From Apostichopus japonicus (lineage: Eukaryota > Echinodermata > Holothuroidea > Aspidochirotida > Stichopodidae): a stretch of 64,000 bases of DNA. Where the stretch lies: positions 2,265,001-2,329,000 of the forward strand of contig NC_092574.1 in the NCBI RefSeq assembly GCF_037975245.1, read 5' to 3'. The notes beneath the pieces are model-generated. The model saw nothing but the letters and a program-made list of their open reading frames with translations. It searched no databases and was not told the origin of the DNA. The translations under genes were made by a program, and so were the position numbers. This document shows positions 10,501 through 23,336 of this stretch, one piece after another; the first letter of the stretch is position 1; each line of letters starts with the position of its first letter.

Positions 10501-13500
10501 ACTGCTGTCGTGACGCGGTTGGTTGTGCTCTGTACCTCGAGAGCGTGACGTATTTTGGATCGCGGGCTCGAGACCAGGCCAGCGCAGTTTGCTTTTGCCG
10601 CGATCCAAAATGCGGTCTCTGGAAATTTAAGTATTAGAAACGAACATAGATTTATATCAACTGCTGTCGTGGCGCGGTTGGTTGTGCTCTGTACCACCGA
10701 GAGCGTGACGTATTTTGGATCGCGGGCTCGAGACCAGGTGGGGGCAGTTTGCTTTTGCCGCGATCTAATACGATCTCTGGAACTTTAAGTATTAGAAACG
10801 AACATCTGCTGTCGTGGCGCGGTTGGTTGTGCTCTGTACCTCGAGAGCGTGACGTATTTTGGATCGAGGGCTTGAGACCAGGCCAGCGCAGTTTGCTTTT
10901 GCCGCGATCTTATACGGTCTCTGGAGCTTTAAGTATTAGAAACGAACATAGATTTCTATCAACTGCTGTCGTGGCGCGGTTGGTTGTGCTCTGTACCTCG
11001 AGAGCGTGACGTATTTTGGATCGCGGGCTCGAGACCAGGCCAGCGCAGTTTGCTTTTGCCGCGATCTTATACGGTCTCTGGAACTTTAAGTATTAGAAAC
11101 GAACATAGATTTATATCAACTGCTGTCGTGGCGCGGTTGGTTGTGCTCTGTACCTCGAGAGCGTGACGTATTTTGCGTAGTTTGCTTTTGCCGCGATCTA
11201 ATACGATCTCTGGAACTTTAAGTATTAGAAACGAACATCTGCTGTCGTGGCGCGGTTGGTTGTGCTCTGTACCTCGAGAGCGTGACGCATTTTGGATCGC
11301 GGGCTCGAGACCAGGCCAGCGCAGTTTGCTTTTGACGCGATCTTATACGGTCTCTGGAGCTTTAAGTATTAGAAACGAACATAGATTTCTATCAACTGCT
11401 GTCGTGGCGCGGTTGGTTGTGCTCTGTACCTCGAGAGCGTGACGTATTTTGGATCGAGGGCTTGAGACCAGGTGGGCGCAGTTTGCTTTTGCCGCGATCT
11501 TATACGGTCTCTGGATCTTTAAGTATTAGAAACGAACATAGATTTCTATCAACTGCTGTCGTGGCGCGGTTGGTTGTGCTCTGTACCTCGAGAGCGTGAC
11601 GTATTTTGGATCGCGGGCTCGAGACCAGGCCAGCGCAGTTTGCTTTTGCCGCGATCTTATACGGTCTCTGGAACTTTAAGTATTAGAAACGAACATAGAT
11701 TTATATCAACTGCTGTCGTGGCGCGGTTGGTTGTGCTCTGTACCTCGAGAGCGTGACGTATTTTGCGTAGTTTGCTTTTGCCGCGATCTAATACGATCTC
11801 TGGAACTTTAAGTATTAGAAACGAACATCTGCTGTCGTGGCGCGGTTGGTTGTGCTCTGTACCTCGAGAGCGTGACGCATTTTGGATCGCGGGCTCGAGA
11901 CCAGGCCAGCGCAGTTTGCTTTTGACGCGAACTTATACGGTCTCTTGAACTTTAAGTATTAGAAACGAACATAGATTTCTATCAACTGCTGTCGTGGCGC
12001 GGTTGGTTGTGCTCTGTACCTCGAGAGCGTGACGTATTTTGGATCGCGGGCTCGAGACCAGGCCAGCGCAGTTTGCTTTTGCCGCGATCTAATACGGTCT
12101 CTGGACCTTTTAGTATTAGAAACGAACATAGATTTATATTAACTGCTGTCGTGGCGCGGTTGGTTGTGCTCTGTACCTCGAGAGCGTGACGTATTTTGGA
12201 TCGCGGGCTTGAGACCAGGCCAGCGCAGTTTGCTTTTGCCGCGATCTTATACGGTCTCTGGAGCTTTAAGTATTAGAAACGAACATAGATTTCTATCAAC
12301 TGCTGTCGTGGCGCGGTTGGTTGTGCTCTGTACCTCGAGAGCGTGACGTATTTTGGATCGCGGGCTCGAGACCAGGTGGGGGCAGTTTGCTTTTGCCGCG
12401 ATCTTATACGGTCTCTGGAGCTTTAAGTATTAGAAACGAACATAGATTTCTATCAACTGCTGTCGTGGCGCGGTTGGTTGTGCTCTGTACCTCGAGAGCG
12501 TGACGTATTTTGGATCGCGGGCTCGAGACCAGGCCAGCGCAGTTTGCTTTTGCCGCGATCTTATACGGTCTCTGGAACTTTAAGTATTAGAAACGAACAT
12601 AGATTTATATCAACTGCTGTCGTGGCGCGGTTGGTTGTGCTCTGTACCTCGAGAGCGTGACGTATTTTGCGCAGTTTGCTTTTGCCGCGATCTAATACGA
12701 TCTCTGGAACTTTAAGTATTAGAAACGAACATCTGCTGTCGTGGCGCGGTTGGTTGTGCTCTGTACCTCGAGAGCGTGACGTATTTTGGATCACGGGCTC
12801 GAGACCAGGCCAGCGCAGTTTGCTTTTGACGCGAACTTATACGGTCTCTTGAACTTTAAGTATTAGAAACGAACATAGATTTCTATAAACTGCTGTCGTG
12901 GCGCGGTTGGTTGCTCTGTACCTCGAGAGCCTGACGTATTTTGGATCGCGGGCTCGAGACCAGGTGGGGGCAGTTTGCTTTTGCCGGGATCTTATACGGT
13001 CTCTGGGAACTTTAAGTATTAGAAACGAACATAGATTTATATCAACTGCTGTCGTGGCGCGGTTGGTTGCTCTGTACCTCGAGAGCGTGACGTATTATGG
13101 ATCGCGGGCTCGAGACCAGGTGGGGGCAGTTTGCTTTTGCCGCGATCTTATACGGTCTCTGGGAACTTTAAGTATTAGAAACGAACATAGATTTATAGCA
13201 ACTGCTGTCGTGGCGCGGTTGGTTGCTCTGTACCTCGAGAGCGTGACGTATTTTGGATCGCGGGCTCGAGACCAGGTTGGGGCAGTTTGCTTTTGCCGCG
13301 ATCTTATACGGTCTCTGGGAACTTTAAGTATTAGAAACGAACATAGATTTATATCAACTGCTGTCGTGGCGCGGTTGGTTGCTCTGTACCTCGAGAGCGT
13401 GACGTATTTTGGATCGCGGGCTCGAGACCAGGCCAGCGCAGTTTGCTTTTGCCGGGATCTGATACGGTCTCTGGGAACTTTAAGTATTAGAAACGAACAT

Positions 13501-14411
13501 AGATTTATATCAACTGCCGTCGTGGCGCGGTTGGTTGCTCTGTACCTCGAGAGCGTGACGTATTTTGGATCGCGGGCTCGAGACCAGGTGGGGCAGTTTG
13601 CTTTTGCCGCGATCTTATACGGTCTCTGGGAACTTTAAGTATTAGAAACGAACATAGATTTATATCAGCTGCTGTCGTGGCGCGGTTGGTTGCTCTGTAC
13701 CTCGAGAGCGTGACGTATTTTGGATCGCGGGCTCGAGACCAGGTGGGGGCAGTTTGCTTTTGCCGCGATCTCATACGGTCTCTGGAGCTTTAAGTATTAG
13801 AAACGAACATAGATTTCTATCAACTGCTGTCGTGGCGCGGTTGGTTGTGCTCTGTACCTCGAGAGCGTGACGTATTTTGGATCGCGGGCTCGAGACCAGG
13901 CCAGCGCAGTTTGCTTTTGCCGCGATCTTATACGGTCTCTGGAACTCTAAGTATTAGAAACGAACATAGATTTATATCAACTGCTGTCGTGGCGCGGTTG
14001 GTTGTGCTCTGTACCTCGAGAGCGTGACGTATTTTGCGCAGTTTGCTTTTGCCGCGATCTAATACGATCTCTGGAACTTTAAGTATTAGAAACGAACATC
14101 TGCTGTCGTGGCGCGGTTGGTTGTGCTCTGTACCTCGAGAGCGTGACGTATTTTGGATCACGGGCTCGAGACCAGGCCAGCGCAGTTTGCTTTTGACGCG
14201 AACTTATACGGTCTCTTGAACTTTAAGTATTAGAAACGAACATAGATTTCTATAAACTGCTGTCGTGGCGCGGTTGGTTGCTCTGTACCTCGAGAGCCTG
14301 ACGTATTTTGGATCGCGGGCTCGAGACCAGGTGGGGGCAGTTTGCTTTTGCCGCGATCTTATACGGTCTCTGGGAACTTTAAGTATTAGAAACGAACATA
14401 GATTTATATCA
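10501..14411 (+). repeat. Satellite 1 higher-order repeat, copy B (3.91 kb)
   Basis: This is the direct tandem copy of 6591-10500, with the same variant order and the same GTCGTGACGCGG start. The only difference I noticed by scanning is a one-base indel at about 9126 relative to 13037. The copies part near 14400, where the next monomer has ATTTATATCAAC instead of ATTTCTATAAAC. Such near identity means a very recent duplication or an assembly duplication. Confidence 0.9.
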
Positions 14412-17400
14412 ACTGCTGTCGTGGCGCGGTTGGTTGCTCTGTACCTCGAGAGCGTGACGTATTATGGATCGCGGGCTCGAGACCAGGTGGGGGCAGTTTG
14501 CTTTTGCCGCGATCTTATACGGTCTCTGGGAACTTTAAGTATTAGAAACGAACATAGATTTATATCAACTGCTGTCGTGGCGCGGTTGGTTGCTCTGTAC
14601 CTCGAGAGCGTGACGTATTTTGGATCGCGGGCTCGAGACCAGGTTGGGGCAGTTTGCTTTTGCCGCGATCATATACGGTCTCTGGGAACTTTAAGTATTA
14701 GAAACGAACATAGATTAATATCAACTGCTGTCGTGGCGCGGTTGGTTGCTCTGTACCTCGAGAGCGTGACGTATTTTGGATCGCGGGCTCGAGACCAGGC
14801 CAGCGCAGTTTGCTTTTGCCGCGATCTTATACGGTCTCTGGGAACTTTAAGTATTAGAAACGAACATAGATTTATATCAACTGCTGTCGTGGCGCGGTTG
14901 GTTGCTCTGTATCTCGAGAGCGTGACGTATTTTGGATCGCGGGCTCGAGACCAGGTGGGGGCAGTTTGCTTTTGCCGCGATCTTATACGGTCTCTGGGAA
15001 CTTTAAGTATTAGAAACGAACATAGATTTATATCAACTGCCGTCGTGGCGCGGTTGGTTGCTCTGTACCTCGAGAGCGTGACGTATTTTGGATCGCGGGC
15101 TCGAGACCAGGTGGGGGCAGTTTGCTTTTGCCGCGATCTTATACGGTCTCTGGGAACTTTAAGTATTAGAAACGAACATAGATTTATATCAACTGCTGTC
15201 GTGGCGCGGTTGGTTGCTCTGTACCTCGAGAGCGTGACGTATTTTGGATCGCGGGCTCGAGACCAGGTGGGGCAGTTTGCTTTTGCCGCGATCTCATACG
15301 GTCTCTGGGAACTTTAAGTATTAGAAACGAACATAGATTTATATCAACTGCCGTCGTGGCGCGGTTGGTTGCTCTGTACCTCGAGAGCGTGACGTATTTT
15401 GGATCGCGGGCTCGAGACCAGGTTGGGGCAGTTTGCTTTTGCCGCGATCTTATACGGTCTCTGGGAACTTTAAGTATTAGAAACGAACATAGATTTATAT
15501 CAACTGCCGTCGTGGCGCGGTTGGTTGCTCTGTACCTCGAGAGCGTGACGTATTTTGGATCGCGGGCTCGAGACCAGGTTGGGGCAGTTTGCTTTTGCCG
15601 CGATCTTATACGGTCTCTGGGAACTTTAAGTATTAGAAACGAACATAGATTTATATCGGCTGCTGTCGTGGCGCGGTTGGTTGCTCTGTACCTCGAGAGC
15701 GTGACGTATTTTGGATCGCGGGCTCGAGACCAGGTGGGGGCAGTTGCTTTTGCCGCGATCTTATACGGTCTCTGGAACTTTAAGTATTAGAAACGAACAT
15801 AGATTTATATCAACTGCTGTCGTGGCGCGGTTGGTTGCTCTGTACCTCGAGAACGTGACGTATTTTGGATCGCGGGCTCGAGACCAGGTGGGGGCAGTTT
15901 GCTTTTGCCGCGATCTTATACGGTCTCTGGAACTTTAAGTATTAGAAACGAACATAGATTTATATCAACTGCTGTCGTGGCGCGGTTGGTTGCTCTGTAC
16001 CTCGAGAGCGTGACGTAATTTGGATCGCGGGCTCGAGACCAGGTGGGGGCAGTTTGCTTTTGCCGCGATCTCATACGGTCTCTGGGAACTTTAAGTATTA
16101 GAAACGAACATAGATTTATATCAACTGCCGTCGTGGCGCGGTTGGTTGCTCTGTACCTCGAGAGCGTGACGTATTTTGGATCGCGGGCTCGAGGCCAGGT
16201 GGGGGCAGTTTGCTTTTGCCGCGATCTGGTACGGTCTCTGGAACTTTAAGTAATAGAAACGAACATAGATTTATATCAACTGCTGTCGTGGCGCGGTTGG
16301 TTGCTCTGTACCTCGAGAGCGTGACGTATTTTGGATCGCGGGCTCCAGGCCAGGTGGGGGCAGTTTGCTTTTGCCGCGATCTGGTACGGTCTCTGGAACT
16401 TTAAGTATTAGAAACGAACATAGATTTATATCAACTGCTGTCGTGGCGCGGTTGGTTGCTCTGTACCTCGAGAGCGTGACGTATTTTGGATCGCCGGCTC
16501 GAGGCCAGGTGGGGGCAGTTAGCTTTTGCCGCGATCTGGTACGGTCTCTGGAACTTTAAGTATTAGAAACGAACATAGATTGATATCAACTGCTGTCGTG
16601 GCGCGGTTGGTTGCTCTGTACCTCGAGAGCGTGACGTATTATGGATCGCGGGCTCGAGACCAGGTGGGGGCAGTTTGCTTTTGCCGCGATCTGGTACGGT
16701 CTCTGGGAACTTTAAGTATTAGAAACGAACATAGATTTATATCAACTGCCGTCGTGGCGCGGTTGGTTGCTCTGTACCTCGAGAGCGTGACGTATTTTTG
16801 ATCGCTGGCTCGAGACCAGGTGGGGGCAGTTAGCTTTTGCCGCGATCTCATACGGTCTCTGGGAACTTTAAGTATTAGAAACGAACATAGATTTATATCA
16901 ACTGCTGTCGTGGCGCGGTTGGTTGCTCTGTACCTCGAGAGCGTGACGTATTTTGGATCGCGGGCTCGAGACCAGGCCAGCGCAGTTTGCTTTTGCCGCG
17001 ATCTTATACGGTCTCTGGGAACTTTAAGTATTAGAAACGAACATAGATTTATATCAACTGCTGTCGTGGCGCGGTTGGTTGCTCTGTACCTCGAGAGCGT
17101 GACGTATTTTGGATCGCGGGCTCGAGACCAGGTGGGGGCAGTTTGCTTTTGCCGGGATCTTATACGGTCTCTGGGAACTTTAAGTATTAGAAACGAACAT
17201 AGATTTATATCAACTGCCGTCGTGGCGCGGTTGGTTGCTCTGTACCTCGAGAGCGTGACGTATTTTGGATCGCGGGCTCGAGACCAGGTGGGGCAGTTTG
17301 CTTTTGCCGCGATCTTATACGGTCTCTGGGAACTTTAAGTATTAGAAACGAACATAGATTTATATCAGCTGCTGTCGTGGCGCGGTTGGTTGCTCTGTAC

Positions 17401-19396
17401 CTCGAGAGCGTGACGTATTTTGGATCGCGGGCTCGAGACCATGTGGGGGCAGTTTGCTTTTGCCGCGATCTTATACGGTGTCTGGAACTTTAAGTATTAG
17501 AAACGAACATAGATTTATATCAACTGCTGTCGTGGCGCGGTTGGTTGCTCTGTACCTCGAGAGCGTGACGTATTTTGGATCGCGGGCTCGAGACCAGGTG
17601 GGGGCAGTTTGCTTTTGCCGCGATCTCATACGGTCTCTGGAACTTTAAGTATTAGAAACGAACATAGATTTCTATCAACTGCTGTCGTGGCGCGGTTGGT
17701 TGTGCTCTGTACCTCGAGAGCGTGACGTATTTTGGATCGCGGGCTCGAGACCAGGCCAGCGCAGTTTGCTTTTGCCGCGATCTCATACGGTCTCTGGAAC
17801 TTTAAGTATTAGAAACGAACATAGATTTATATCAACTGCTGTCGTGGCGCGGTTGGTTGTGCTCTGTACCTCGAGAGCGTGACGTATTTTGGATCGCGGG
17901 CTTGAGACCAGGCCAGCGCAGTTTGCTTTTGCCGCGATCTGATACGGTCTCTGGAGCTTTAAGTATTAGAAACGAACATAGATTTCTATCAACTGCTGTC
18001 GTGGCGCGGTTGGTTGTGCTCTGTACCTCGAGAGCGTGACGTATTTTGGATCGCGGGCTCGAGACCAGGCCAGCGCAGTTTGCTTTTGCCGCGATCTTAT
18101 ACGGTCTCTGGAGCTTTAAGTATTAGAAACGAACATAGATTTCTATCAACTGCTGTCGTGGCGCGGTTGGTTGTGCTCTGTACCTCGAGAGCGTGACGTA
18201 TTTTGCGCAGTTTGCTTTTGCCGCGATCTAATACGATCTCTGGAACTTTAAGTATTAGAAACGAACATCTGCTGTCGTGGCGCGGTTGGTTGTGCTCTGT
18301 ACCTCGAGAGCGTGACGTATTTTGGATCGCGGGCTCGAGACCAGGCCAGCGCAGTTTGCTTTTGACTCGAACTTATACGGTCTCTTGAACTTTAAGTATT
18401 ACAAACGAACATAGATTTCTATAAACTGCTGTCGTGGCGCGGTTGGTTGCTCTGTACCTCGAGAGCGTGACGTATTTTGGATCGCGGGCTCGAGACCAGG
18501 TGGGGGCAGTTTGCTTTTGCCGCGATCTTATACGGTCTCTGGGAACTTTAAGTATTAGAAACGAACATAGATTTATATCAACTGCTGTCGTGGCGCGGTT
18601 GGTTGCTCTGTACCTCGAGAGCGTGACGTATTTTGGATCGCGGGCTCGAGACCAGGTGGGGGCAGTTTGCTTTTGCCGCGATCTTATACGGTCTCTGGGA
18701 ACTTTAAGTATTAGAAACGAACATAGATTTATATCAACTGCTGTCGTGGCGCGGTTGGTTGCTCTGTACCTCGAGAGCGTGACGTATTTTGGATCGCGGG
18801 CTCGAGACCAGGCCAGCGCAGTTTGCTTTTGCCGGGATCTTATACGGTCTCTGGGAACTTTAAGTATTAGAAACGAACATAGATTTATATCAACTGCTGT
18901 CGTGGCGCGGTTGGTTGCTCTGTATCTCGAGAGCGTGACGTATTTTGGATCGCGGGCTCGAGACCAGGTGGGGGCAGTTTGCTTTTGCCGCGATCTGATA
19001 CGGTCTCTGGGAACTTTAAGTATTAGAAACGAACATAGATTTATATCAACTGCTGTCGTGGCGCGGTTGGTTGCTCTGTACCTCGAGAGCGTGACGTATT
19101 TTGGATCGCGGGCTCGAGACCAGGTGGGGGCAGTTTGCTTTTGCCGCGATCATATACGGTCTCTGGGAACTTTAAGTATTAGAAACGAACATAGATTTAT
19201 ATCAGCTGCTGTCGTGGCGCGGTTGGTTGCTCTGTACCTCGAGAGCGTGACGTATTTTGGATCGCGGGCTCGAGACCAGGTTGGGGCAGTTGCTTTTGCC
19301 GCGATCTTATACGGTCTCTTGAACTTTAAGTATTAGAAACGAACATAGATTTATATCAACTGCTGTCGTGGCGCGGTTGGTTGCTCTGTACCTCGA
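14412..19396 (+). repeat. Satellite 1, mixed monomer region
   Basis: Monomers of 155, 156 and 157 bp alternate, including variants with GCTCGAGGCC (from 16190), a CCGGCTCGAGGCC monomer (16492) and one GAGAACGTGACG monomer (15849). The same variant order reappears in the 1.71-kb repeat downstream, so this region holds an older, partly rearranged copy of that higher-order unit. The 17700-18400 part resembles the 3.91-kb unit again, including one box B-deleted monomer at 18203. Confidence 0.8.
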
Positions 19397-22300
19397 GAAC
19401 GTGACGTATTTTGGATCGCGGGCTCGAGACCAGGTGGGGGCAGTTTGCTTTTGCCGCGATCTTATACGGTCTCTGGGAACTTTAAGTATTAGAAACGAAC
19501 ATAGATTTATATCAACTGCTGTCGTGGCGCGGTTGGTTGCTCTGTACCTCGAGAGCGTGACGTATTTTGGATCGCGGGCTCGAGACCAGGTGGGGGCAGT
19601 TTGCTTTTGCCGCGATCTCATACGGTCTCTGGGAACTTTAAGTATTAGAAACGAACATAGATTTATATCAACTGCTGTCGTGGCGCGGTTGGTTGCTCTG
19701 TACCTCGAGAGCGTGACGTATTTTGGATCGCGGGCTCGAGGCCAGGTGGGGGCAGTTTGCTTTTGCCGCGATCTGGTACGGTCTCTGGAACTTTAAGTAT
19801 TAGAAACGAACATAGATTTATATCAACTGCTGTCGTGGCGCGGTTGGTTGCTCTGTACCTCGAGAGCGTGACGTATTTTGGATCGCGGGCTCGAGGCCAG
19901 GTGGGGGCAGTTTGCTTTTGCCGCGATCTGGTACGGTCTCTGGAACTTTAAGTATTAGAAACGAACATAGATTTATATCAACTGCTGTCGTGGCGCGGTT
20001 GGTTGCTCTGTACCTCGAGAGCGTGACGTATTTTGGATCGCCGGCTCGAGGCCAGGTGGGGGCAGTTAGCTTTTGCCGCGATCTGGTACGGTCTCTGGAA
20101 CTTTAAGTATTAGAAACGAACATAGATTTATATCAACTGCTGTCGTGGCGCGGTTGGTTGCTCTGTACCTCGAGAGCGTGACGTATTTTGGATCGCGGGC
20201 TCGAGACCAGGCCAGCGCAGTTTGCTTTTGCCGGGATCTTATACGGTCTCTGGGAACTTTAAGTATTAGAAACGAACATAGATTTATATCAACTGCTGTC
20301 GTGGCGCGGTTGGTTGCTCTGTATCTCGAGAGCGTGACGTATTTTGGATCGCGGGCTCGAGACCAGGTGGGGGCAGTTTGCTTTTGCCGCGATCTTATAC
20401 GGTCTCTGGGAACTTTAAGTATTAGAAACGAACATAGATTTATATCAACTGCCGTCGTGGCGCGGTTGGTTGCTCTGTACCTCGAGAGCGTGACGTATTT
20501 TGGATCGCGGGCTCGAGACCAGGGGGGGGGGCAGTTTGCTTTTGCCGCGATCTTATACGGTCTCTGGGAACTTTAAGTATTAGAAACGAACATAGATTTA
20601 TATCAACTGCCGTCGTGGCGCGGTTGGTTGCTCTGTACCTCGAGAGCGTGACGTATTTTGGATCGCGGGCTCGAGACCAGGTTGGGGCAGTTTGCTTTTG
20701 CCGCGATCTTATACGGTCTCTGGGAACTTTAAGTATTAGAAACGAACATAGATTTATATCAACTGCCGTCGTGGCGCGGTTGGTTGCTCTGTACCTCGAG
20801 AGCGTGACGTATTTTGGATCGCGGGCTCGAGACCAGGTTGGGGCAGTTTGCTTTTGCCGCGATCTTATACGGTCTCTGGGAACTTTAAGTATTAGAAACG
20901 AACATAGATTTATATCGGCTGCTGTCGTGGCGCGGTTGGTTGCTCTGTACCTCGAGAGCGTGACGTATTTTGGATCGCGGGCTCGAGACCAGGTGGGGGC
21001 AGTTGCTTTTGCCGCGATCTTATACGGTCTCTGGAACTTTAAGTATTAGAAACGAACATAGATTTATATCAACTGCTGTCGTGGCGCGGTTGGTTGCTCT
21101 GTACCTCGAGAACGTGACGTATTTTGGATCGCGGGCTCGAGACCAGGTGGGGGCAGTTTGCTTTTGCCGCGATCTGATACGGTCTCTGGAACTTTAAGTA
21201 TTAGAAACGAACATAGATTTATATCAACTGCTGTCGTGGCGCGGTTGGTTGCTCTGTACCTCGAGAGCGTGACGTATTTTGGATCGCGGGCTCGAGACCA
21301 GGTTGGGGCAGTTTGCTTTTGCCGCGATCTCATACGGTCTCTGGGAACTTTAAGTATTAGAAACGAACATAGATTTATATCAACTGCTGTCGTGGCGCGG
21401 TTGGTTGCTCTGTACCTCGAGAGCGTGACGTATTTTGGATCGCGGGCTCGAGGCCAGGTGGGGGCAGTTTGCTTTTGCCGCGATCTGGTACGGTCTCTGG
21501 AACTTTAAGTATTAGAAACGAACATAGATTTATATCAACTGCTGTCGTGGCGCGGTTGGTTGCTCTGTACCTCGAGAGCGTGACGTATTTTGGATCGCGG
21601 GCTCGAGACCAGGTGGGGGCAGTTTGCTTTTGCCGCGATCTGGTACGGTCTCTGGAGCTTTAAGTATTAGAAACGAACATAGATTTATATCAACTGCTGT
21701 CGTGGCGCGGTTGGTTGCTCTGTACCTCGAGAGCGTGACGTATTTTGGATCGCCGGCTCGAGGCCAGGTGGGGGCAGTTAGCTTTTGCCGCGATCTGGTA
21801 CGGTCTCTGGAACTTTAAGTATTAGAAACGAACATAGATTGATATCAACTGCTGTCGTGGCGCGGTTGGTTGCTCTGTACCTCGAGAGCGTGACGTATTT
21901 TGGATCGCGGGCTCGAGACCAGGCCAGCGCAGTTTGCTTTTGCCGGGATCTTATACGGTCTCTGGGAACTTTAAGTATTAGAAACGAACATAGATTTATA
22001 TCAACTGCTGTCGTGGCGCGGTTGGTTGCTCTGTATCTCGAGAGCGTGACGTATTTTGGATCGCGGGCTCGAGACCAGGTGGGGGCAGTTTGCTTTTGCC
22101 GCGATCTTATACGGTCTCTGGGAACTTTAAGTATTAGAAACGAACATAGATTTATATCAACTGCCGTCGTGGCGCGGTTGGTTGCTCTGTACCTCGAGAG
22201 CGTGACGTATTTTGGATCGCGGGCTCGAGACCAGGGGGGGGGGGGCAGTTTGCTTTTGCCGCGATCTTATACGGTCTCTGGGAACTTTAAGTATTAGAAA

Positions 22301-23336
22301 CGAACGTAGATTTATATCAACTGCCGTCGTGGCGCGGTTGGTTGCTCTGTACCTCGAGAGCGTGACGTATTTTGGATCGCGGGCTCGAGACCAGGTTGGG
22401 GCAGTTTGCTTTTGCCGCGATCTTATACGGTCTCTGGGAACTTTAAGTATTAGAAACGAACATAGATTTATATCAACTGCCGTCGTGGCGCGGTTGGTTG
22501 CTCTGTACCTCGAGAGCGTGACGTATTTTGGATCGCGGGCTCGAGACCAGGTTGGGGCAGTTTGCTTTTGCCGCGATCTTATACGGTCTCTGGGAACTTT
22601 AAGTATTAGAAACGAACATAGATTTATATCGGCTGCTGTCGTGGCGCGGTTGGTTGCTCTGTACCTCGAGAGCGTGACGTATTTTGGATCGCGGGCTCGA
22701 GACCAGGTGGGGGCAGTTGCTTTTGCCGCGATCTTATACGGTCTCTGGAACTTTAAGTATTAGAAACGAACATAGATTTATATCAACTGCTGTCGTGGCG
22801 CGGTTGGTTGCTCTGTACCTCGAGAACGTGACGTATTTTGGATCGCGGGCTCGAGACCAGGTGGGGGCAGTTTGCTTTTGCCGCGATCTTATACGGTCTC
22901 TGGAACTTTAAGTATTAGAAACGAACATAGATTTATATCAACTGCTGTCGTGGCGCGGTTGGTTGCTCTGTACCTCGAGAGCGTGACGTATTTTGGATCG
23001 CGGGCTCGAGACCAGGTGGGGGCAGTTTGCTTTTGCCGCGATCTCATACGGTCTCTGGGAACTTTAAGTATTAGAAACGAACATAGATTTATATCAACTG
23101 CTGTCGTGGCGCGGTTGGTTGCTCTGTACCTCGAGAGCGTGACGTATTTTGGATCGCGGGCTCGAGGCCAGGTGGGGGCAGTTTGCTTTGCCGCGATCTG
23201 GTACGGTCTCTGGAACTTTAAGTATTAGAAACGAACATAGATTTATATCAACTGCTGTCGTGGCGCGGTTGGTTGCTCTGTACCTCGAGAGCGTGACGTA
23301 TTTTGGATCGCGGGCTCGAGGCCAGGTGGGGGCAGT
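19397..23336 (+). repeat. Satellite 1 higher-order repeat of about 1.71 kb (11 monomers)
   Basis: The rare GAACGTGACG variant recurs at 19397, 21110 and 22824, which gives spacings of 1,713 and 1,714 bp. The CCGGCTCGAGGCC variant recurs at 20040 and 21752, 1,712 bp apart. This defines an 11-monomer unit in tandem, with the third copy cut off where the homogeneous block starts. Small changes in the G run after CCAGG (near 20521 and 22234) account for the length differences. Confidence 0.85.
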
